Virus record (IMG/VR): IMGVR_UViG_3300034198_007766
Location: 1 to 26,360 of that record
Direction: 5' to 3' (one strand)
DNA length: 26,360 bases
From: a virus
The notes beneath the pieces were generated by a model. That model saw only the letters and a program-made list of their open reading frames with translations, did not search any database and was not told where the DNA came from. Within the stretch, counting starts at the first letter, position 1. Every line of letters begins with the position of its first letter. A program made the position numbers and the translations under genes. Below, in pieces: positions 1-4,405 of this stretch.

Positions 1-220
1 GTGTGTTTGCTTGTACGTCGAATCCGTTTTTACGCAGGAAAGTTGCATGATCTGTGAGAATTGAACGAAGCCTCTCGACCTCGGCCTCTGCTTTCTTTGC
101 TCTCTCGGTCATCTCGCACAAAGGAGATCGGCATTCTTGACCGTGAGGGCGGCAGTAAGGCTCGCAGTCTTTTTCTCCGCAGAAACCGCAGGCATCAGTC
201 TGTGGTGTGTCGGTTGTCAT
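1..220 (-). CDS. Cys-rich small phage protein, cut off by window edge
   Basis: Function unknown. The gene starts at an ATG whose first bases overlap the stop of the upstream zinc-ribbon gene (ATGA arrangement) and runs off the left edge, so only about 73 residues are visible. The N-terminal half is rich in Cys and His (DACGFCGEKDCEPYCRPHG, then QECRSPLCE), which suggests a zinc-binding knuckle. It is followed by a charged, probably coiled-coil stretch (TERAKKAEAEVERLRSIL). The coding call rests on translational coupling with its neighbour and a protein-like composition. The opposite-strand ORFs here look like shadows. The C-terminus is not visible. Confidence 0.6.
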   Translation of the reverse strand, partial: MTTDTPQTDACGFCGEKDCEPYCRPHGQECRSPLCEMTERAKKAEAEVERLRSILTDHATFLRKNGFDVQANT

Positions 221-324
221 TTTGTTTTGTCGCAATTTATGCACTTGTTTGTTTTCGCGTTGACTGGTGCTTTGCGTCCGCACTTGGCGCAGGTCGGTAG
301 TGATGCCTTGATCTTGGGTTTCAT
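217..324 (-). CDS. 35-aa zinc-ribbon-like protein
   Basis: A tiny protein with two CxxC pairs: CAKCGRKAP near residue 12, and CINC near residue 29. This spacing is typical of a minimal zinc ribbon. Its ATG overlaps the stop of the preceding 23-codon ORF (ATGA), and its own stop overlaps the ATG of the following gene, so it sits in a chain of coupled minus-strand genes. Such mini zinc ribbons are common in phage early regions, but no specific role can be given. It is too short for standard gene callers. The call rests on the Cys pattern and the coupled starts. Confidence 0.6.
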   Translation of the reverse strand: MKPKIKASLPTCAKCGRKAPVNAKTNKCINCDKTK

Positions 325-392
325 GCTGCTAGTTTCAGTTTCTCCCGTTGCTGTTTATAGAACTCAGCCCGAGCCTTACTAAGCTCGTTCAC
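321..392 (-). CDS. 23-aa ORF in coupled operon (tentative)
   Basis: A very short ORF starting with GTG that overlaps the stop of the 59-aa gene upstream (GTGA). It ends in a TGA overlapping the ATG of the zinc-ribbon gene. The translation (NELSKARAEFYKQQREKLKL) is a charged amphipathic helix. It may be a real micro-protein, or simply a translational relay keeping ribosomes on the message. Evidence is limited to the perfect overlap at both ends and the helix-like composition. Confidence 0.4.
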   Translation of the reverse strand: MNELSKARAEFYKQQREKLKLAA

Positions 393-568
393 TTGAGGTG
401 CTTCCCGGTGTAGTAGTGGTAGACGAGACGGAATGCTTCTTGCATCTCCGCGAAGTCGTCTGGGTTTTCATGCCTTCCCATGCGGTCATTGCGCTCGTAT
501 GAGAGCTTGATCGACTTAGCGATGATCTTGTCTTCCTGTTCTCCGTTTAGTTCTATTTTTAGTTTCAT
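389..568 (-). CDS. Small hypothetical phage protein, 59 aa
   Basis: Function unknown. The 59-residue translation (MKLKIELNGEQEDKIIAKSI..., ending HYYTGKHLK) has the balanced, charged composition of phage early proteins, and the segment ERNDRMGRHENPDDFAEM reads as genuine protein. The ATG lies 3 nt past the TAA of the deaminase gene, in the same minus-strand operon. Its stop overlaps the next GTG. It is shorter than usual ORF thresholds. The opposite strand of this stretch carries only implausible ORFs. Confidence 0.7.
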   Translation of the reverse strand: MKLKIELNGEQEDKIIAKSIKLSYERNDRMGRHENPDDFAEMQEAFRLVYHYYTGKHLK

Positions 569-571
569 ATT

Positions 572-913
572 TTATTTAGTTGTTATGTGGAAAGGTTTCG
601 GGATCTCATCCATCGACTCGACGCGCTTGAGTGCTACGACCCCCGCATCGAACAGAGCGATCTGACAGTCCCTGCAATAGTGGTGGTGATTGATGAGGTA
701 AGCGGTTGCGCCCTTGACATACGGTCCTGCGAGTCGGATAGCCTCGACCTCCGCGTGCGCGTTCTGCTTGCAGATAGAGTGGCACTTCTCATACCCCTCC
801 TCGGCGTCTCGTGGGCAAGATTGCTGGGGATTGTTGCACCAGTTCTCGCCCACAAAGACGTAGCCTTGTTTACTCACTAAAACGCACTGAACTCGTTTCT
901 TGGCGCAGCTCAT
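572..913 (-). CDS. dCMP/cytidine deaminase-like enzyme
   Basis: A zinc-dependent deaminase of the cytidine/deoxycytidylate deaminase superfamily. Family members typically convert dCMP to dUMP, supplying dTMP synthesis during phage replication. The 113-aa protein has the catalytic HAE motif at residues 53-55 (NAHAEVEAI) and a YCRDC motif at 79-83 that supplies the two zinc-ligand cysteines (C80, C83), in the expected order and spacing. Extra cysteines at 26, 33, 44 and 48 could bind a second zinc, as in phage dCMP deaminases. The usual Pro before the first ligand Cys is Tyr here. The gene starts 1 nt after the stop of the DUF6378-type gene. Substrate (dCMP or another cytosine compound) is not settled by sequence alone. 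Confidence 0.82.
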   Translation of the reverse strand: MSCAKKRVQCVLVSKQGYVFVGENWCNNPQQSCPRDAEEGYEKCHSICKQNAHAEVEAIRLAGPYVKGATAYLINHHHYCRDCQIALFDAGVVALKRVESMDEIPKPFHITTK

Positions 914-914
914 T

Positions 915-1211
915 TTACGGCTCGAATCCTTGGATCTGGGCGCAGCACTTGGCGTAGCCTGCGATGTCCACGTAGCTGTCCCTAGTCGGGGTGAACGATG
1001 CCCGTGCGATCTTGAGTAAGATCATCATGGTCGCCACGTCTAGGGGGCTGAGCAGTGCGTTCGCCTCTTTACGAGAGGTGATGTAGGCATTCCAAAGCCG
1101 GGAAATGCGTTCGTGATTTGGGCCAGCGGCATCGTAGTCGCGACGACGATCACCGGAGGTGACTCGGATTGCCTCGTCGAGAATGCTTTCGGTAGGGTTA
1201 TTCGATTCCAT
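915..1211 (-). CDS. DUF6378-type phage protein
   Basis: A 98-aa protein matching my memory of the DUF6378 family, common in phage early regions. The visible signature is SILDEAIRVTSGDRRRDYDAAG at the N-terminus, an LWNAYI segment, then LSPLDVATMMILLKIAR and a DSYVDIAGYAKC ending. The conserved DVA...MMxxLKxAR and DxxVDxAGY blocks are the diagnostic parts. Its molecular function is unknown. It is often found near nucleotide-metabolism genes, as here beside the deaminase. The ATG start is preceded by an AGGA-like sequence about 10 nt upstream. Confidence 0.78.
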   Translation of the reverse strand: MESNNPTESILDEAIRVTSGDRRRDYDAAGPNHERISRLWNAYITSRKEANALLSPLDVATMMILLKIARASFTPTRDSYVDIAGYAKCCAQIQGFEP

Positions 1212-1228
1212 ACATTGACATTCCTAGG

Positions 1229-1554
1229 TTACTGAGCTGCTTGAGTGACCACTGCTTGCTCGCTTTGTTGGTCGATACGCACTTCTTCGAGGAGATTCCG
1301 GTAGCGGAGGTATTCCTCGCTGCCTTTGCCGTGGAAGATCCTTGCGGTTTCCATGTGGTGCGCGACGAGGGCGCAGATGCGCTCCCGCATTTCGTCTTGG
1401 CCTGCTTTGTACTGGTCGTTTTGCATTTTGGGTTTTTGGGTTTTGGTTTCCTGAAAATGGAGTCGTAGTTATCGAGGTAGGCTTTACTTGGGGGCGGGGT
1501 GACGTTCGGACTGGCGGCGTTTGCCATTTTGAAATTGCGTTCTAGTCGGCTCAT
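1229..1554 (-). CDS. Hypothetical protein, candidate -1 frameshifted gene
   Basis: Two partial reading frames look like one gene. Frame 0 starts at an ATG at 1554 overlapping the stop of the upstream gene (ATGA). It encodes a plausible ~43-residue N-terminus (with SKAYLDNYDSIFRKPKPKNP). Past about 1426 frame 0 becomes Ser/Thr/Lys-rich noise and runs on to 1198. In the -1 frame, from 1426 to 1229, there is a convincing helical protein (QYKAGQDEMRERICALVAHH, ending VVTQAAQ). The switch point is a C_CCA_AAA heptamer (1432-1426), in register for -1 slippage. The downstream frame does begin with an ATG, but no Shine-Dalgarno is near it. Alternatives are two separate genes, or a sequencing or mutational indel. 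Function is unknown. Confidence 0.55.
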
Positions 1555-1775
1555 TTAGTGTTCTGGGTTAAGAGTTCTTGGAGTTGGGAGCAGCAGCCGT
1601 CGCATCCGTGGATTCCACCAGTCTCGTCGGCCTGGAGGGCAGGATCTCTCGGGTCTGGGTGACCTACTCCGTGAGGGCAGTTAAGCTCCCAGTAGCCGTG
1701 GAATCGGCGAAAGGTTGCACTCCATCCATTTGGGATGCTGGGCGGACGCCAGCGTTGCTCTATTTCGGTTTTCAT
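1551..1775 (-). CDS. Small Cys/His-containing hypothetical protein
   Basis: A 74-aa protein of unknown function. A WELNCPHGVGHPDP segment and a C-terminal GGIHGCDGCCSQLQ segment provide clustered Cys and His residues that could hold a zinc ion. The HGVGHP/HGCDGCC pattern looks like a recurring phage early protein, though I cannot name the family. Its ATG overlaps the stop of the RuvC-like gene (ATGA), and its TGA overlaps the ATG of the next gene, so it is translationally coupled on both sides. A copy of the recurrent AGGTATC element lies 10 nt upstream, inside the end of the resolvase gene. Confidence 0.72.
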   Translation of the reverse strand: MKTEIEQRWRPPSIPNGWSATFRRFHGYWELNCPHGVGHPDPRDPALQADETGGIHGCDGCCSQLQELLTQNTK

Positions 1776-2245
1776 GTGTTTGTGTTGCGTGGTGTAAGAT
1801 ACCTATCGAGGAAAATATGGAGAAGATGGATTGCATCAGCCTCGTTATCGTCCGTCGGAGCATAGCCTCGTGCTTTCGCCGCTTCGATCATCTGCTCCTT
1901 GGAAGCTGATCCATTCTTAGTCGCCGCTTTCTTGATCGTTCCGACATGGACTCCCTCGTACTGGATTTCCTTGGCTTCACACTCGGTCATCATGATCGCG
2001 AGTAGTCCGCAGTAGCACTTTGCCGCCGCTCCACTGGACCAGCGCATGACCTCTTCAAAGACCACGAGCTCCGGTTTCACGATCTCGATCTGATCGCGCA
2101 GCCAGCTTCTAAATTTTAAGAATCTCACTCCAGGTTGGTCTTTCTTTTTGAGTTGAAACCCCGCACTACCCGACGAAATCAAACCAGCCGAGCTATAAGC
2201 CCAGCCAGTCTGAGTTGCAAGATCGAGGGCGAGGATTGCTTTCAT
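1772..2245 (-). CDS. RuvC-like Holliday junction resolvase
   Basis: A predicted RNase H-fold endonuclease that resolves branched DNA during phage replication, recombination or packaging. The 157-aa length is typical of RuvC-like resolvases. It begins with the first beta strand and catalytic Asp (LALDLATQTGWA, D8), followed by FEEV with E64/E65 after the predicted central strands. A C-terminal TDDNEADAIHLL block has D132, D133 and D137. This acid order is the RuvC arrangement. The SKEQMIEAAKARGY stretch before the last acids is also typical. The ATG overlaps the stop of the HTH gene (ATGA). The last codons also contain a copy of the recurrent regulatory element. Confidence 0.85.
   Translation of the reverse strand: MKAILALDLATQTGWAYSSAGLISSGSAGFQLKKKDQPGVRFLKFRSWLRDQIEIVKPELVVFEEVMRWSSGAAAKCYCGLLAIMMTECEAKEIQYEGVHVGTIKKAATKNGSASKEQMIEAAKARGYAPTDDNEADAIHLLHIFLDRYLTPRNTNT
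1786..1804 (-). promoter_or_regulatory. Recurrent upstream element inside resolvase 3' end
   Basis: On the minus strand AGGTATCTTACACCACGCA, matching the archetype at 14 of 19 positions without gaps. It lies within the last codons of the RuvC-like gene and 10 nt before the next ATG (1775). It may start a transcript for the downstream small genes. Confidence 0.4.
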
Positions 2246-2574
2246 GCTCCCAGTCGGGCTTTGACACGTTTGGCTGCGGGAGATTGACCTTTCACGAGCC
2301 AGTCGATCACGTCGGACTCAAGGAACCGAGCACGGCCCATCGCAATGGAATACGGCAGGGGGTTTCGCACTTGTCGGATATAGTTATCAATAGATCTCTT
2401 TCCTACGCCCAGCCTCCTAGCTACACCGGATTTATCGTACACGGTGTGGGGGGCTGCGGATTCGAGTTGCTGCGTCTCCACGTCCTCCAGTTCGATCTTC
2501 AATCGACCATTTGGAAGGGAGGTAACTCGGAAGCTGTGTGCGGCTTCTAGCGTAAGGGCTGCTGTGCGTCTCAT
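2242..2574 (-). CDS. Helix-turn-helix DNA-binding protein, excisionase-like
   Basis: A 110-aa protein with a winged-HTH of the MerR/excisionase type in its C-terminal half (about residues 45-95). The markers are DKSGVARRLGVGKRSIDNYI (recognition helix region), then an RARFLESDVIDWL ending typical of helix_turn_helix_17 domains. The N-terminal 40 residues are unlike a known domain. Its position in an operon with the integrase suggests an excisionase or early regulator; that role is inferred. The ATG is directly preceded by a copy of the recurrent AGGTATC element, with no Shine-Dalgarno. The stop overlaps the resolvase ATG. Confidence 0.7.
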   Translation of the reverse strand: MRRTAALTLEAAHSFRVTSLPNGRLKIELEDVETQQLESAAPHTVYDKSGVARRLGVGKRSIDNYIRQVRNPLPYSIAMGRARFLESDVIDWLVKGQSPAAKRVKARLGA

Positions 2575-2594
2575 TGTTGTGGTTGATGATACCT
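2575..2594 (-). promoter_or_regulatory. Recurrent upstream element, copy at HTH gene
   Basis: On the minus strand the sequence AGGTATCATCAACCACAACA abuts the ATG of the HTH gene. Its first nine bases are identical to the 7249-7267 and 10392-10410 copies. The rest keeps the A/C-rich character. Placement immediately before the start suggests a near-leaderless transcript if this is a promoter, or an operator overlapping the start. The role is inferred. Confidence 0.4.
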
Positions 2595-2637
2595 GTACTC
2601 AAAACGCTCCGGGGGTAGCGAATTGAGTCGGTGATTA

Positions 2638-2832
2638 CTATTCAAAGATCGGTACTACGAAGCGAGTGTTTGGGTGTTGACGCAGCTTTTCACACATTTG
2701 GTGTGTCGCAGCGCGAATGATTGCAGACGGGGAGATACCATTCTTCTTTGCGATTGCTCGTATAGTCTCCATATTCTCGATCTCTTCGATGTAGGTGACT
2801 CGGCACCTGTGGTCGGCGATTTTGTTAGGCAT
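2638..2832 (-). CDS. Small ribbon-helix-helix-like protein
   Basis: A 64-aa protein starting MPNKIADHRCRVTYIEEIE and containing NGISPSAIIRAATHQMCEKL. The second part resembles the helix-turn-helix half of CopG/Arc-type ribbon-helix-helix proteins (xxxSxSAIIRxA), and the segment before it could form the strand and first helix. A DNA-binding regulator is therefore likely but not proven. I chose the ATG at 2832 rather than an upstream one, because the upstream extension translates the A/C-rich leader and overlaps the recurrent element. It lies between the HTH gene and the integrase, separated by gaps that each contain a recurrent element copy. Confidence 0.6.
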   Translation of the reverse strand: MPNKIADHRCRVTYIEEIENMETIRAIAKKNGISPSAIIRAATHQMCEKLRQHPNTRFVVPIFE

Positions 2833-2888
2833 GGTCGTGTTTGTTTGTTTTAGGTTGAGCGTTGGCTCATGTAAAGAAGTAATGTAAT

Positions 2889-2904
2889 TGCGTGGTGTAT
2901 GCAA
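2889..2904 (-). promoter_or_regulatory. Recurrent upstream element, divergent copy
   Basis: On the minus strand TTGCATACACCACGCA keeps the ATAC and ACGCA parts of the recurrent element, with a 2-nt insertion relative to the 7249 copy. The tail ACACCACGCA is identical to the 1786-1804 copy. It lies 56 nt before the 2832 start, in the 117-bp gap between the integrase and the small ribbon-helix-helix-like gene. Confidence 0.3.
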
Positions 2905-2949
2905 CAAGAATTGTTCTAAGTAATACGCTTACATACCTCATGACCCTTC

Positions 2950-4212
2950 CTAAGCCGCTTTGAGCTCTTGTTTGACAGGGGGCACATACCCCGCCGGATA
3001 GACTCCAAACCACGCCTCTGCGTAGTCCGGAAGAACCAGCATCCGGTAGTTGCTCTTGATCATCTCGGGACTATTCCCGCAGTTCTCTGCCACTACCGCT
3101 GCGCTGGCGTCTGCATACGCCATACAGGCTGAGATGTACCCCTTCCTCAACCCATTCCTCTTCCAAGTGATCCCGGCTGTCCGAGCCCACTCTATGGGGA
3201 ATTTGCAGATCTGGTCCTCCACATAGGGCGATATGGGGCCCTTCTTCTCCCCTGTATAGCTATTAAGCCACGCAATCAGATTATCCGGCATCACCGCTAA
3301 GCGACCGCTGTGGGTCTTGGTAACTTCTGGGCTAAGAACGATACGCTTCTGGTCAATCCGAACATCCTCCCACTTGAGGCGGCAGATCTCGGCACTGCGA
3401 ACTCCCGCGAATGCTCCAATAGCCAGGTACGGCATGAATTTCTTATCGACGCAGTTCAAGAGCTTTCCCATCTCCTCGGGAGTAAAGAGATCGGGGCGCG
3501 TCTTTTTCTCCGGATAGGGCTCCTTGATCTTATCGATCTCCATCTTCCCTTCCGGCAGGTATTGGCAATAATCCCTAGCCCACTTGAAGAACGTGCGGGC
3601 GTAGGTCAGGTGATTGTTCCTAGTCTTCCCAACCTTGGAGATCGAGGTGAAGTAGGTATCGAGCTCCGTGACGGTGATTTTGTCCAGTGTCTTCAAGAAG
3701 TGCCTACCGAATTTCTTGAGGTTGCTACTTGCCGATCGGTAGTGGCGGCCCTTGGTATCCTCGAATCGTTTAAGGTACTCGACTACTGCATCCGCAGCCA
3801 TGATCGGCTTTACTGCCGTCTTAGATTTGTGCTCCGCATAGAATCGCACCGCTTCTATTAAGGTAGCTCCGTAGGGTTTGAGCATTTCTTCGCACTCTGC
3901 GACGAACATCGCTTTTTCGGTGGTGACGTTCTTTCGGGAGATCTTCCCCGCCTCGAAATCGTCGATCAGCTCTTCCATTTTGAGGAAAGCCTTGTCTTGG
4001 TCTCGGAAGGATTTCTTCTGCCTCCCTAATTCGGAAGATACCCACGAGACAATGAAGTTGGGGCTCTCTTCCGTGCCGTTCTTATAGATTTTAATCTTGC
4101 CGAATTTGGTCTTCTGAACGAATGGATAAGTGATGTTTTTAGGAACCTTCATGAGCGGAAAATCGTACAGATCGTACACTTTGTCAACGCCAAAAGGAGT
4201 AAGATCAGACAC
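2950..4212 (-). CDS. int: Tyrosine recombinase/integrase
   Basis: Catalyses site-specific integration and excision of the phage. The 420-aa protein has an N-terminal arm-binding-like region, a core-binding SAM-like domain (about 115-235) and a C-terminal catalytic domain (about 240-400). Visible catalytic positions are R272 (GVRSAEI), K299 (TKTHSGR), R356 in NGLR and nucleophile Y389 (KSNYRML). Two positions normally His (HxxR, and the GH/W position) are Asn here (N353, N380). A very similar pattern is, to my recollection, common in Verrucomicrobiota integrases. The start is a GTG, because the ATG just upstream runs into a stop. The gene is divergent from the terminase, with a tRNA-like attP candidate about 100 bp away. 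Confidence 0.93.
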   Translation of the reverse strand: MSDLTPFGVDKVYDLYDFPLMKVPKNITYPFVQKTKFGKIKIYKNGTEESPNFIVSWVSSELGRQKKSFRDQDKAFLKMEELIDDFEAGKISRKNVTTEKAMFVAECEEMLKPYGATLIEAVRFYAEHKSKTAVKPIMAADAVVEYLKRFEDTKGRHYRSASSNLKKFGRHFLKTLDKITVTELDTYFTSISKVGKTRNNHLTYARTFFKWARDYCQYLPEGKMEIDKIKEPYPEKKTRPDLFTPEEMGKLLNCVDKKFMPYLAIGAFAGVRSAEICRLKWEDVRIDQKRIVLSPEVTKTHSGRLAVMPDNLIAWLNSYTGEKKGPISPYVEDQICKFPIEWARTAGITWKRNGLRKGYISACMAYADASAAVVAENCGNSPEMIKSNYRMLVLPDYAEAWFGVYPAGYVPPVKQELKAA

Positions 4213-4218
4213 TCATTT

Positions 4219-4238
4219 GTGGTAAGCGGTATATGAAA
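4219..4238 (-). promoter_or_regulatory. Recurrent upstream element at integrase
   Basis: On the minus strand TTTCATATACCGCTTACCAC contains TCATATAC, identical to the core of the 7249 and 10392 copies, followed by the usual A/C-rich tail. It lies 6 nt before the GTG of the integrase. As at the HTH gene, a promoter here would give an almost leaderless mRNA. Confidence 0.38.
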
Positions 4239-4309
4239 CTCATTGACATTTTACTCTGTTAGATGGATTTTACAGATATGACACTTTTTGATTGTGGTAT
4301 ATGCAATGC

Positions 4310-4354
4310 TCGGGTTCGAGCCCCGTCAACTCCGGGTTTTCTACAGAGAAAACC
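4310..4354 (+). other. Candidate attP: tRNA 3'-end-like segment and hairpin
   Basis: The sequence TCGGGTTCGAGCCCCGT (4310-4326) has the shape of a tRNA T-arm, with the invariant TTCGA loop and a four-of-five-pair stem. It is followed by a 7-nt acceptor-like strand CAACTCC and a discriminator G. No D-arm or anticodon arm precedes it, so it is only a tRNA 3' end. Such fragments next to an integrase are the usual form of an attP core matching a host tRNA gene. A perfect 7-bp hairpin, GGTTTTC-TACAGA-GAAAACC, follows (4335-4354). The antisense translation ELTGLEP is the familiar artefact of tRNA 3' ends. The exact crossover core cannot be fixed without the host site. Confidence 0.6.
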
Positions 4355-4405
4355 GAGGGAGCCGAGAAAAAGTCGGACGGATCTCGTACAAACTGGAGAA
4401 AAAAG

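Noticed and set aside
1198-1426. Frame-0 C-terminus continuing to 1198 as the real product
   Set aside because: Composition becomes Ser/Thr/Lys-rich and non-protein-like, and it overlaps the next gene's start. The -1 frame is far more convincing.
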